Of a stretch of DNA of 64,000 bases, positions 53,538-62,706 are shown piece by piece. The DNA comes from Acidimicrobiaceae bacterium (lineage in GTDB: Bacteria > Actinomycetota > Acidimicrobiia > Acidimicrobiales > Ilumatobacteraceae): positions 1 through 64,000 of the forward strand of contig CANFGT010000003.1 of assembly GCA_947446815.1 (NCBI GenBank), written 5' to 3'. Position numbers and translations under genes: made by a program. How positions within the stretch are numbered: the stretch's first letter is position 1; each line of letters starts with the position of its first letter. The notes below the pieces were generated by a model that saw only the letters and a list, made by a program, of their open reading frames with translations, was not told the DNA's origin and did no database searches.

Positions 53538-55942
53538 AAGACGTTCGGCGGTTGCCGGGCATCGACCCGACGTGGGTTCGTCACTACAACGTTGAGCGCA
53601 ATGGGACTGTTGAAACTTTCGCTGTTCTAGAGTCATCACCCGTCTCGCCACGAGGAACGATTCTGTGTGTGCACGGGAATCCCACATGGTCATATATGTG
53701 GCGCAATCTTGTAAAAGAACTGGGCGACGAATGGCGCATTATCGCAATCGATCAATTGGGAATGGGCTATTCAAGTCGACCTGAAGGTGCACGCACTCTT
53801 GCAACGCGTATTGAAGACATTGATGCTCTTTTGCATGCAGCAAATGTGGAGGGTCAAGTCACGTTGATTGCCCACGACTGGGGCGGCCCCGTTTCATTAG
53901 GTTGGGCAACGCAACATCCAGAGCGTGTGGAAAAACTGGTGTTGTTCAATACAGGAACACAGATTCCAACGACAGGTGTGCCCGGTCTGATTCGTGTTTC
54001 CAACACGCCAATATTGCGCAATGCAATCTGTTCGCAAACAAAAGCATTTGTGGTTGGTGCCGTCTTGCCAACGGCTGGAATTCCGCGTGATATTCGCACT
54101 GCCTATTATGCGCCGTACAACACTGCGTCTCGTCGACGTGCGATTGCGGATTTTGTTGCGGATATTCCCACGAGCCCCTCGCACACCTCTGCCGTGGTTC
54201 TCAATGAAATAGCTGCACGTGCACATGATGTGAAAGTACCGACACTTCTGATGTGGGGAACTCGGGATTTTGTTTTTCATACCGGTGTGCTTGCAGATAT
54301 GCAAAAGACCTTCCCGCATGCTCAGACAATCACGTTGGATATCGGGCATCTGTCTCCGGAACATCCGGATGCATCGCATCTAGTACACGAATGGCTGAAC
54401 AACAGCGGAACTCCCACAATGGGCGGACATGCTGCAGGCAACGCCGACCTGAACGCAGCGATTTCGCGACGAACGACAGTGTCTCCTCATGCAATCGCAA
54501 TCTTTGATGCAAAAGATGCAGTACGAACAAGTTGGTCACAACTATCTGAACTTGTTGCGCAGTGTCGTGGCAATTTGCGTCTTGATGGTGTGAGTGCAGG
54601 TGATCGAGTCGCAGTACTTGCGCCCTTTACAGCCAAAACAATTGCGTTTATCTACGCATGTTGGGCGGAAGGAATAGTTCCGGTTGTTGCAGACCCTGGT
54701 CTTGGTATCGCAAACATGCGTCGAGCATTGCGTGAGAGTCGTCCTGAATATGTGGTAACAGTGCGTGCAACTCGCATTGCGGCGCGCGCGTTACACGTTG
54801 GCCATCGGGCGCATCGTCTTGATCTTGACGAGATGATGAAGATGCGATCAGTTGCAATCGCAGAACCACCGCATATTTCTGACGAGACGCAAGCCGCAGT
54901 GCTGTACACCTCTGGAGCTACAGGACCAGCGAAAGGGGTTGTCTATACCCATGGGCAATTACGCGCCCTGGCAACCGCAATTCAGACTCAATTCTCGATT
55001 ACTGATGACGATGGCATTGCTGCTGCGTACATTCCGTTTGCGTTGTACGGGCCTGCTTGGGGAGTTGCAGTTGCGCTTCCCAAAATCAATGTTGTTGCGC
55101 CCGGGAAATTGAGCGCAGAGAATCTACAAAATGCATTAGAAGCTGTACGAGGAACAATTTTGTTTGCGGCACCTGCACCTTTGCGAAACGTCATTAAGGG
55201 ATCTGCGATCTTTAGCTCTGTTCGATGTGTGATGTCTGCCGGTGCTCCGGTGAGTGATTCTCTTATTGCAGACGTTGCTCGTTCTTTCCCGAACGCATCG
55301 GTCTTCAGCCCGTATGGAATGACTGAAATGTTGATTGTGAGCGATGGAGTTCGCGATGAAACTTCAATGCGCGGTGTACCGGTGGGCCGTGCGCTGCCCG
55401 GTGTAGAAATTTTGATTCTCCCCATTGGTTTTTCGGTCGGTGATGAAGTGGCGCCTCTCTCACAAGGGGAGACCGGTGAGGTATTTGTAACTGGGCCCTG
55501 GTTGTCAGTCGGATACGACCAACACTGGGAGCGAAATCGCAATGCTCGCATTCAATACAACGGCAAGGAATGGCATCGCACCGGCGACGTAGGAAATGTT
55601 GACGGTGGTTTATTTATTGAGGGTCGCGTCGCACATGTGCTGAATGTGGGTGGTGAAATCTTCACGCCTGTTCCCATCGAGCAACGAGTGGAAATTGTAT
55701 TGCCAGGGGTGACAGCTGCGGCTGTGTCAGTCCCTACATCTTCGGATGCATCACTTGTTGTTGTCTTATGTGATGGTGAAACCGAAGGTGCTGCTGACGT
55801 TTCTATTGAATCAAAGGTTCGTGAAGTTGCGCCTCAAGTAGTCGCGGTCCTTTTCAAGAAAAAGTTTCCCGTTGATCGACGACATAATTCAAAAATTGAT
55901 CGAACTGCACTTGGCGTGTGGGCATCTGAACAATTGAGCTGA
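53531..55942 (+). CDS. oleBC: OleBC fusion: beta-lactone decarboxylase plus beta-lactone synthetase
   Basis: 803 residues. N-terminal ~1-285 is an alpha/beta hydrolase of the haloalkane-dehalogenase type: HGNP (49-52), nucleophile Asp116 in HDWGG and His near 272 (DIGHLSPEHP), matching OleB. After a short linker, an AMP-dependent enzyme begins near residue 300: P-loop YTSGATGPAKG near 458-468, a GRVAHVLNVGGEIF block and the terminal Lys in NSKIDR, matching OleC. OleC makes the beta-lactone, OleB decarboxylates it to an olefin. Fused oleBC genes are known in Actinobacteria. Confidence 0.9.
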   Translation: MVKDVRRLPGIDPTWVRHYNVERNGTVETFAVLESSPVSPRGTILCVHGNPTWSYMWRNLVKELGDEWRIIAIDQLGMGYSSRPEGARTLATRIEDIDALLHAANVEGQVTLIAHDWGGPVSLGWATQHPERVEKLVLFNTGTQIPTTGVPGLIRVSNTPILRNAICSQTKAFVVGAVLPTAGIPRDIRTAYYAPYNTASRRRAIADFVADIPTSPSHTSAVVLNEIAARAHDVKVPTLLMWGTRDFVFHTGVLADMQKTFPHAQTITLDIGHLSPEHPDASHLVHEWLNNSGTPTMGGHAAGNADLNAAISRRTTVSPHAIAIFDAKDAVRTSWSQLSELVAQCRGNLRLDGVSAGDRVAVLAPFTAKTIAFIYACWAEGIVPVVADPGLGIANMRRALRESRPEYVVTVRATRIAARALHVGHRAHRLDLDEMMKMRSVAIAEPPHISDETQAAVLYTSGATGPAKGVVYTHGQLRALATAIQTQFSITDDDGIAAAYIPFALYGPAWGVAVALPKINVVAPGKLSAENLQNALEAVRGTILFAAPAPLRNVIKGSAIFSSVRCVMSAGAPVSDSLIADVARSFPNASVFSPYGMTEMLIVSDGVRDETSMRGVPVGRALPGVEILILPIGFSVGDEVAPLSQGETGEVFVTGPWLSVGYDQHWERNRNARIQYNGKEWHRTGDVGNVDGGLFIEGRVAHVLNVGGEIFTPVPIEQRVEIVLPGVTAAAVSVPTSSDASLVVVLCDGETEGAADVSIESKVREVAPQVVAVLFKKKFPVDRRHNSKIDRTALGVWASEQLS

Positions 55943-55944
55943 CG

Positions 55945-56928
55945 ATGAAAGTTCTTGTAACCGGCGCGACCTCCATGATTGGCACGTCAACGGTTGAGTG
56001 TCTTCTTCGTCGTGGGCATCAGGTGCAAGTGTTTCAACGGGGAACTTCAGATTTACCCGTCACCGTTTTTCAGGGCGATATTCGCGATGTCGACGCATTG
56101 GCGAAAGCAATCGCCGGTTGTGATGTTGTGATTCACGCGGCCGCAAAAGTTGGTCTTGTCGGAAAATATGATGAATTCCACGACATCAATGTTCGAGGTA
56201 CTGAAAATGTGATGAATGCCGCAGTGAATGCGCATTGCCGTGGCGTGGTGTTTGTGTCCTCGCCGTCAGTGTCATACAGCCGTACACCCGTTTTGGGTGA
56301 AAGCTCACCTCCGGCAACGGACAATGTGTTGGGCCACTATTCCAAAACAAAATCAATTGCAGAGCGGAACGTTCTTGCTGATGAGCGGATTGCGGCAGTT
56401 GCTATTCGACCCCATTTGGTGTGGGGTCCAGGTGATGCGCAACTCGTTGGCCGCATTGTTGAACGCGCAGCACAGAGGCGACTGACTTTGGTGAACCATG
56501 GAGAAGCGATTGTGGATACCACATACATTGACAATGTTGGAGATGCATTAGTCGCTGCGGCAGAACGCATCGGGGTACACAAGAACCTTGATGGCAAGGC
56601 ACTCGTTGTCAGCAATGGTGACCCTCGTTCGGTGGCGAGCCTTGTGAAGTCAATTTGCCTTGCTGCCAATGTTTCTTACTCTCCTAAAAATATTGGCTTG
56701 CGTGCTGCCGTGCGTTTAGGCGCAGTAATTGAACTGCTGTTTCGTTTGAAGCCTTCTGATGAACCACCTCTCACGCGATTCACGGCATACCAATTAGGAA
56801 TCTCGCATTGGTTCGACATAACTGAGACGTGTGAACTACTTGAGTGGACGCCACGTGTCAGCCTTGACGAAGGTTTTAATCGCCTTGCGGCATGGTTTTC
56901 GTCGCCGACGTCAAGCGGCGATATTTAA
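55945..56928 (+). CDS. oleD: 2-alkyl-3-oxoalkanoate reductase OleD (NAD-dependent epimerase family)
   Basis: 327 residues starting MKVLVTGATSMIGTSTVECLLRRG, with the Rossmann TGATSMIG. The extended-SDR YxxxK is HYSKTK. It reduces the OleA ketoacid to the beta-hydroxyacid with NADPH. The context (oleA-oleBC-oleD, 2-base spacing) is what points to OleD. The VOC gene ends next to it on the other strand. Confidence 0.88.
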   Translation: MKVLVTGATSMIGTSTVECLLRRGHQVQVFQRGTSDLPVTVFQGDIRDVDALAKAIAGCDVVIHAAAKVGLVGKYDEFHDINVRGTENVMNAAVNAHCRGVVFVSSPSVSYSRTPVLGESSPPATDNVLGHYSKTKSIAERNVLADERIAAVAIRPHLVWGPGDAQLVGRIVERAAQRRLTLVNHGEAIVDTTYIDNVGDALVAAAERIGVHKNLDGKALVVSNGDPRSVASLVKSICLAANVSYSPKNIGLRAAVRLGAVIELLFRLKPSDEPPLTRFTAYQLGISHWFDITETCELLEWTPRVSLDEGFNRLAAWFSSPTSSGDI

Positions 56929-57345
56929 TTAACCGATTTGTAGAAATTCGACGAGGTTTCCATCTGGATCTTCAACAATGGAGATGGTGATGCCAGGTCG
57001 AAGTGCAGTCGGAGGCACTTGCACCGTGCGCCCAGCTTCCTTGCATGCCTGAGTCACTTCTTCAAGATTGCTGACGCTGATGGTGAAATAGCGATATCCG
57101 CATGCTGCAGTAATGGGCCCGCCGACGGGATGAGTTGGCGATGGATCCGTACTGACAAGCTTGATAGTCGTGGTGCCGCACAACAGGCGATGCATCATTC
57201 CGCCTCCGGGCATGGGCATTGTTCCTTGCAATTCAAAGCCCAACAAATCGCGATAGAACGCGAGGGAGTTTTCAATGTTGCACACCACGATGCCGAGATC
57301 GATGGAGTCTTTGGTTACCTGTGCCTTGGTCATAATTGTCACCAT
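56929..57345 (-). CDS. VOC family protein
   Basis: Start ATG 57345 (or 57333) gives about 138 residues. IDLGIVVCNIENSLAFYRDLLGFELQG opens a glyoxalase fold, and VEDPDGNLVEFLQIG supplies the final Glu. Metal ligands are not fully resolved. The longer frame to 57624 runs over the PAP2 gene. Substrate unknown. Confidence 0.8.
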   Translation of the reverse strand: MVTIMTKAQVTKDSIDLGIVVCNIENSLAFYRDLLGFELQGTMPMPGGGMMHRLLCGTTTIKLVSTDPSPTHPVGGPITAACGYRYFTISVSNLEEVTQACKEAGRTVQVPPTALRPGITISIVEDPDGNLVEFLQIG

Positions 57346-57504
57346 AGTGCGACTGCTTCTAGGGCTGTGACATGAGGACATCCGCCGAGAAAATGCCCGA
57401 AGGTGAACTATCGGCAAAGCCTGATGGAATATCCCAGAATCACGCTGAGGTTTGCAGTCCAAGTGACACCGTTGCGGCAGTTGCAAGAGGCAAAATAGAC
57501 AGTG

Positions 57505-58218
57505 ATGTTGTCCCCCCGCAGATATGTATTCACTGTGATTGCGTTGACAATTTTCATTGCGGCATTGACACTGTTTGTTTTCATGCAGCATGGCTTCGTT
57601 CACGAGACCTATGTCCGCCCACAATCAGATGGTCGCTCGTGGCTTGAATGGTTTGACTGGTACTCCATTCGAGAGGCTCGTCGCCTGGTGGATAACAAGA
57701 AGGTGTTCGAAATCACTGCGATTTTTGGGCTCCGCGGAACAATCATTTCCTTTTGTTTACCAATTCTCGCGCTGGTGTCATGGCGCCGACGTTCATGGGC
57801 GCCGATTGCGGGCTTCGTACTTGTGTTGCTTTTTGAGACAGGGTTAGCTGGGTCGACGAAAATGGCAATTGGACGTGAATTCCCTTGGCAATCGTGGCCA
57901 CGAATGGGTGCGTTAGGAACGAAAGAATTGGCGTTTCCATCTGGGCACGCAACCAATGTGGTGGCGCTCCTTGGTTATATGGCCTGGTACTTCACGAAAG
58001 CCACAACTTTCATGCGCAAAGTGGCATGGGGTCTTGTGGCTTCGGCATCCGTCATTGTGGGATTGTCTTCTTGGTTGATTCGAACCCACTGGCCAACGGA
58101 CCTCTTTGCTGGTACGGCATTCGGCGCAATTGCACTGTTAACAATCGTTGCGCTGTATAGCGCACTGGGAATCAATCCTTCGGCCACTGCTCCGCATTCG
58201 CCAACAACTCATCTCTGA
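57505..58218 (+). CDS. PAP2 family membrane phosphatase
   Basis: 237 residues from ATG 57505 (GTG 57502 also possible). About six membrane helices. The phosphatase motifs are KMAIGREFP (first), PSGHAT (second, catalytic His) and RTHWPTD (third, His and Asp). The Arg of the SR part of motif three appears shifted. A lipid phosphate or undecaprenyl-pyrophosphate-type substrate is likely, acting at the outer face of the membrane. Its end overlaps the convergent CoA-transferase gene. Confidence 0.87.
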   Translation: MLSPRRYVFTVIALTIFIAALTLFVFMQHGFVHETYVRPQSDGRSWLEWFDWYSIREARRLVDNKKVFEITAIFGLRGTIISFCLPILALVSWRRRSWAPIAGFVLVLLFETGLAGSTKMAIGREFPWQSWPRMGALGTKELAFPSGHATNVVALLGYMAWYFTKATTFMRKVAWGLVASASVIVGLSSWLIRTHWPTDLFAGTAFGAIALLTIVALYSALGINPSATAPHSPTTHL

Positions 58219-59497
58219 ACTCCGGATGGCCAATCATCGCTAATGCGCGCGAACGTTCACGGATTGAACGGCCTTCTAGTTCTGCGACTCCGTATTCAGT
58301 GATGATGACGTCAAGTTGATGGCGCGGCGTACTTACAACGCTGCCGGCTGGGAACTGCGGCAAGATGCGACTGGTAAGCACACCATTCACCGTGCTGGTG
58401 GAAGGTAAACAAATGAGACTGCGGCCAGACAAGTTCAGGCCGGGACCTGCAACGAAGTCTTCGTGGCCGCCCACTCCGCTGAATTGTTTGCCGTTGATTG
58501 TGTCGGCCATGACTTGCCCGGAAAGATCGACTGCGATGGCGCCATTTATTGACACCATGTTTCGATTGGTTGCAATGCGTTCGGGTGAATTGACGACTTT
58601 GACTGGCAGGAATCGCACTGCTTCGTTTTCATGCAACCATTCGTACAACTCGGGGATACCTGCAGCGAATGTGGTGGGGGAGAATCCATCGAATTCATTG
58701 CCCTTGTTGTTTGTGACTTTTCCTGATTGGTGCAATCGCATTAGTCCTGTTGTGAACATTTCTGAATGAACACCAAAGTCGCCAAGGTTGCCTTGCGCTA
58801 AGAAGTTTGCAATTTGGTTGGGTATCCCACCGATGCCAGTTTGCAAGGTGCACCCTGAGCGAATGAACGACAACGCATGTTGGGCGATGGTGAGCTCGGC
58901 TTCTGTCGGAGGTGCATCGGCCAGATTTAGAGGTTCGCGATCAGAGATAACGAGCGCATCGATCTGATCGACGTGAATGCGATGGGGGTGTTGGGGCATG
59001 ACGCCGAATGTTCGGGGAAACTTTTCACTGACCTCCACAATGAGAAGTCGCTCGGGGTCGGCTGCCACTCGATTGATCTCGTCCACGCTCGCACCAGCAT
59101 GGAGGGACAAACTGACCCACCCATCAACAGGGGGAGACCCGGCTGTGGCGACTACGCGGGGATGCAGCCATTCAAGAACAGGCTCGAATCGACGAAAGTC
59201 AGCGGGGACGTAGTCGATAGAGGCCCCTGAGTCCCTCAGGAAGCGCTCAGCTGGTCCAAAGAAGCCGCTGCGGTAATGAACGCCTGTCTGGGCGAGAACG
59301 GCGTACAGGTCGGGCATGAGGGCTCCGAAGATCTGCAGATTGTCGAAATCGGTACGATCACCCAATGCATGCATGAATCCACCTGGAACACCTGGTCCTA
59401 ATGGCACTGCCATGGTGTCGGTGGAACGAATGAGTGCGACTGCGTCAGCAATTTCCATGGTGGCCATGTGACCCATGGTACGCAGGTAGTGGTTCAA
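58172..59497 (-). CDS. Acetyl-CoA hydrolase/4-hydroxybutyrate CoA-transferase family
   Basis: 441 residues. Starts at 59497, 59476 or 59467 are all possible. The family patterns TLQTGIGGIPNQIANFL, GVHSEMFTTGLMRL (catalytic Glu region), INGKQFSGVGGHEDFV and the C-terminal ITEYGVAELEGRSIRERSRALAMIGHPEFRDEL are present. Such enzymes transfer CoA between carboxylic acids. Its start faces the divergent FAD-protein gene with 26 bases between. Confidence 0.92.
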   Translation of the reverse strand: MNHYLRTMGHMATMEIADAVALIRSTDTMAVPLGPGVPGGFMHALGDRTDFDNLQIFGALMPDLYAVLAQTGVHYRSGFFGPAERFLRDSGASIDYVPADFRRFEPVLEWLHPRVVATAGSPPVDGWVSLSLHAGASVDEINRVAADPERLLIVEVSEKFPRTFGVMPQHPHRIHVDQIDALVISDREPLNLADAPPTEAELTIAQHALSFIRSGCTLQTGIGGIPNQIANFLAQGNLGDFGVHSEMFTTGLMRLHQSGKVTNNKGNEFDGFSPTTFAAGIPELYEWLHENEAVRFLPVKVVNSPERIATNRNMVSINGAIAVDLSGQVMADTINGKQFSGVGGHEDFVAGPGLNLSGRSLICLPSTSTVNGVLTSRILPQFPAGSVVSTPRHQLDVIITEYGVAELEGRSIRERSRALAMIGHPEFRDELLANAEQWPKD

Positions 59498-59523
59498 GGC
59501 GCTGTCTGGCAGGCTCTTGGACG

Positions 59524-60738
59524 ATGGAGTGCGACATTCTCATTATTGGTGGTGGGCCCGCTGGCTCAGCTGCAGCAATTACCGCTGCGCGTGCAGGGCT
59601 AAAGGTCGTCCTTTTTGAAAAAGGCCCATACGGTCGCGACAAAGTGTGTGGAGATGGTCTCACACCGCGTGCCATTGCTGCGCTGGATGAATTGCGTATT
59701 GATTATTCCGCTGCACATCGCATCGATGGTTTACGAATGATTGCCGGCAAGAAGGAACGCGAACTTTCATGGCCAACGACGGCGAAGTATCCGAATCATG
59801 GAGCAGTGTGGCCGCGTCAGAAATTCGATAATCATTTGATTGATGTCGCAATAGCAAGTGGTGCCGATGTGCGATTCGAAAGTGAAGCGCTTCCGGTATT
59901 GGAAGGCCAGCGCGTCATCGGAGTCAGTGTTGGCGCCGATCAGTATCGCGCACCGTTCACAATCCTTGCTGCTGGCGCACAAGGGATGGCTGCAAAAATC
60001 CTCGGTGCGGAACGCGATCCAAATGAAACATTCGGACTAGCTATTCGCGCATACGCACCAACACCGCGTCACGGAGAACGTCATCTTGAGGCGTGTCTTA
60101 GTTTGAGCGATGAACACGGAACTGCTGTGCCCGGATACGGCTGGATGTTCCCTGCAGGTGATGGCACTGTCAACATTGGTGTTGGCGCGTTGAGCACCAT
60201 GAAGGAATTCAAGAAATTGAATCTCAATACGTTGCTTGATCAGTATCACGCACTTGTTCGTGATTCTTGGTCGCTAGGTGAGTACGTTGAAAAGCCACGA
60301 GCATGGCGCTTGCCCATGAGCTGTATGCGTCGTTTTGGTCCTGGCTGGGTCGCGGTGGGAGACGCAGCTGGTTTTGTGAATCCAATGAATGGCGAAGGTA
60401 TTGACTACGGCTTGGAATCTGGAATTCTTGCGGTCGAGAAATTCATTGCTGACCCCGTGACAGCATCAGAGGTGTACGACAAAGAAGTTGGAGAACGGTT
60501 TGATGCGTTCTTGCGTACAGGACGACGATTCAGCTTCATCATTGGTCATCCATGGCTTCTTAAGCCCGGACTTCGAATTGCTGTGGGTACACAAACCGCA
60601 GCAGATATCACTTTGTCCGTTATGGGCAATCTCATCGATTCGCAAACACCAGGCGCTGCTGGGCGAGTATTGAAAATGGCTGATGTTACGTTGAAAGTCG
60701 CGGACCCTCTCTTGCGCCGCACGCGTGCACGCGCATAA
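59524..60738 (+). CDS. Geranylgeranyl reductase family flavoprotein
   Basis: ATG 59524 gives 404 residues. The FAD-binding GGGPAGS is at 9-15, and VCGDGLTPRAI plus VGDAAGFVNPMNGEGIDYGLESG are the family landmarks. These enzymes reduce double bonds of isoprenoid chains (menaquinone tail, phytol or archaeal-like lipids) or act as monooxygenase-like flavoproteins. The frame upstream of 59524 overlaps the CoA-transferase gene. A menaquinone-tail role in Actinobacteria is inference. Confidence 0.9.
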   Translation: MECDILIIGGGPAGSAAAITAARAGLKVVLFEKGPYGRDKVCGDGLTPRAIAALDELRIDYSAAHRIDGLRMIAGKKERELSWPTTAKYPNHGAVWPRQKFDNHLIDVAIASGADVRFESEALPVLEGQRVIGVSVGADQYRAPFTILAAGAQGMAAKILGAERDPNETFGLAIRAYAPTPRHGERHLEACLSLSDEHGTAVPGYGWMFPAGDGTVNIGVGALSTMKEFKKLNLNTLLDQYHALVRDSWSLGEYVEKPRAWRLPMSCMRRFGPGWVAVGDAAGFVNPMNGEGIDYGLESGILAVEKFIADPVTASEVYDKEVGERFDAFLRTGRRFSFIIGHPWLLKPGLRIAVGTQTAADITLSVMGNLIDSQTPGAAGRVLKMADVTLKVADPLLRRTRARA

Positions 60739-60754
60739 CAATTAGTTCCTTCCC

Positions 60755-60779
60755 GGGAGTGTGACTCTCCTGTGGTTTT
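60755..60779 (+). terminator. Probable terminator after the flavoprotein gene
   Basis: GGGAGT (60755-60760) pairs with ACTCTCC (60764-60770) with one wobble, followed by TGTGGTTTT. Confidence 0.5.
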
Positions 60780-60858
60780 ATGCAATGGGAATCTGGTCTA
60801 TCTTGGGAAGTCGGCTCGTGGTCGAGAGTTGAACCCTCTTGGCGGATAGGTTGAGGAC

Positions 60859-61233
60859 ATGAGTGCAACAAAGCCTGAAGTAACTGTTCCCGCTGGTAAT
60901 CCTCCCGCAGACCTTCTCATTGAAGACGTTGTGGTGGGCACGGGCGATGAAGCAAAATCCGGTGCAAATGTTGAAGTGCATTATGTCGGTGTTGCTTGGA
61001 GCACACAGCGCGAGTTTGACGCTTCGTGGAATCGGGGAGACTCTTTTGACTTCCGATTGGGTGCAGGCCAAGTTATTTCTGGATGGGACCAAGGCGTTGC
61101 AGGCATGAAGGTGGGCGGTCGTCGCATTCTCACGATTCCGCCTCACATGGGTTACGGCAATCAGGGCGCAGGTGGCGTCATTAAAGGTGGCGAAACTTTA
61201 ATTTTCGTCGTCGACCTTTTGAACGTCAACTAA
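60859..61233 (+). CDS. FKBP-type peptidyl-prolyl cis-trans isomerase
   Basis: 124 residues; GTTGAGGAC precedes the ATG. The FKBP domain covers the whole protein: GANVEVHYVGVAW, DSFDFRLGAGQVISGWDQGVAGMKVGGRRILTIPPHMGYG and ETLIFVVDLLNVN. A cytosolic folding helper. No signal peptide. The ferritin-like gene begins 5 bases after the stop. Confidence 0.95.
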   Translation: MSATKPEVTVPAGNPPADLLIEDVVVGTGDEAKSGANVEVHYVGVAWSTQREFDASWNRGDSFDFRLGAGQVISGWDQGVAGMKVGGRRILTIPPHMGYGNQGAGGVIKGGETLIFVVDLLNVN

Positions 61234-61238
61234 GCATC

Positions 61239-61709
61239 ATGTCTGAGATCAACTTTTTCACTGCAAATGCTTCGCTAGCTGAAGTTGCAAAGCTTGATGT
61301 ACCACAACTTATTTTGATGTATCGCATCGAAATGGCTGGCGAACTGTTCTACAACTTGTTAGCCGATCGCGTCGATAATGAAGAGGCAGCATCTTTATTG
61401 CGCAAGAATGCCGTGGAAGAACGAGGCCACGCACGTCGACTTGCTCGCATGATCAGCATCAAGAATGGTGTCGAATGGGAACCAACGAAGGAAGAAGAGG
61501 AACTCTTAGAAGTTCCACTTCCCGACACGATTGACGCACGTATGTTCGCCGGCATTGTGAAGGGCGAAATCAATGGTGATGCTGGCTATCAGAAATGGGC
61601 TGATGCTGAAACCAACGAAGAAGTGGAACGTCTCTTGCGCCTCAATGGCCGCGAAGAAACGATTCATGCCGGCCGGGCGCAGCAGGTCTTTGACCTGTTG
61701 AACGCGTAA
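61239..61709 (+). CDS. Ferritin-like/rubrerythrin-type diiron protein
   Basis: 156 residues of four-helix-bundle type. Helix motifs E..LFYNLLADR, EERGHARRLARM, EINGDAGYQKW and EETIHAGRAQQ each contribute Glu/His for a diiron site. No rubredoxin domain. Probably peroxide or iron handling, but substrate unknown. It lies between the FKBP and the DCC protein genes in a close array. Confidence 0.75.
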   Translation: MSEINFFTANASLAEVAKLDVPQLILMYRIEMAGELFYNLLADRVDNEEAASLLRKNAVEERGHARRLARMISIKNGVEWEPTKEEEELLEVPLPDTIDARMFAGIVKGEINGDAGYQKWADAETNEEVERLLRLNGREETIHAGRAQQVFDLLNA

Positions 61710-61711
61710 TC

Positions 61712-62068
61712 ATGTCTGCCGGAGTCGTTGTCTATGACGGCGACTGCGGAATTTGTGAGGCATCTGCAGGCTTTATTCGCAGGCATATTCCCAATGTTGA
61801 AGTGATGTCGCATCGCGAATATGGCGTGGAGTATCTATCTTCTGTGTGGTTCGTGACATTTAACGGACGCTCCGAAGGAGCCCCTGCAGTTGCAGCGATT
61901 TTGCAGTTATCAGAGAGTGGTTTGCTTCGTATGGGTGGAAGAGTCCTGAAACTTCCTGTGATACGAGAGATCGCAAAGGTGATTTATTTCGTCATTGCGA
62001 AGAACCGACGACACATTTCAAAGTTGTTGCGCATGAAAGCTTGCGCAGTGCCACCTTCAAAGAATTAA
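61712..62068 (+). CDS. DUF393 (DCC family) thiol-disulfide protein
   Basis: 118 residues. The N-terminal YDGDCGICEASAGFIRR contains the DxDCxxC-type motif of the DCC family, a thioredoxin-like fold with a CxxC site. The family is often called a thiol-disulfide oxidoreductase, on fold alone. It starts 2 bases after the ferritin-like gene. Its 3' end overlaps the convergent ABM-TM gene by 4 bases. Confidence 0.85.
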   Translation: MSAGVVVYDGDCGICEASAGFIRRHIPNVEVMSHREYGVEYLSSVWFVTFNGRSEGAPAVAAILQLSESGLLRMGGRVLKLPVIREIAKVIYFVIAKNRRHISKLLRMKACAVPPSKN

Positions 62069-62682
62069 CGCATTTCAGAATTCTGAGGAAGCATGCGGCG
62101 CCGCCGCCACCTTTTACGAATGGGTCCAGTGGCGTATTTGCTTGTTGCGCCGATGAGCGCGGTGGAAATCAGAACGCGAGGAAGTATTGCCAACTTGGCA
62201 AGGTGCGGCGCAAGAGCGATTGATGAGATGAGGGCAATGGGGTAAATCCAGGCGATATCGGCCACGAATCGCCCTGTCTTGCTGCGATGTCGGTCAACTT
62301 CGCCGAGTGCGTTGAAGAACTCTTCAGTACCTGCAGTGACCGTAACGCGCTCAGAATTGATCAATTTGTCACCACGCTCACGCAAAGATTGACGAACTTC
62401 TGAACGCTCCCATCGACGCAATGAAATGACGTCAGCAAAGCGAAACACCATCTGATAGGTAGAGCCACCTTGGTCGGGGCGAAGTGTCGTGGCTCCGAGA
62501 CAACCTGGGGCTTCCTGCACTGCTTGTTGCATTTCGTTACACCACTGTTCAAATTCATCCAGATGATCCCGCTGTGGAACTCGGGCAATAGTGACGGTGA
62601 CAGTGCTAGGAGCAATCTTTGGGAGCTTGCCGGTCTCGAAGTTTCCTGTTAAGTCGGCCATGAGGGTTACGGTAGTGGTCAT
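62065..62682 (-). CDS. ABM-domain protein with C-terminal membrane segments
   Basis: Start ATG 62682 gives 205 residues. Residues ~25-115 form an antibiotic-biosynthesis-monooxygenase-type barrel (VTVTIARVPQRDHLDEFEQWCNEMQQAVQEAPGCLG). Two hydrophobic helices (~145-190) and a basic tail (KRWRRRRML) follow. The family of ABM proteins with a membrane domain is uncharacterised. The longer frame to 62895 overlaps the divergent flavoprotein gene. Confidence 0.75.
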   Translation of the reverse strand: MTTTVTLMADLTGNFETGKLPKIAPSTVTVTIARVPQRDHLDEFEQWCNEMQQAVQEAPGCLGATTLRPDQGGSTYQMVFRFADVISLRRWERSEVRQSLRERGDKLINSERVTVTAGTEEFFNALGEVDRHRSKTGRFVADIAWIYPIALISSIALAPHLAKLAILPRVLISTALIGATSKYATGPIRKRWRRRRMLPQNSEMR

Positions 62683-62706
62683 CCCGTCTCCATGGGAGTC
62701 ATCTCT

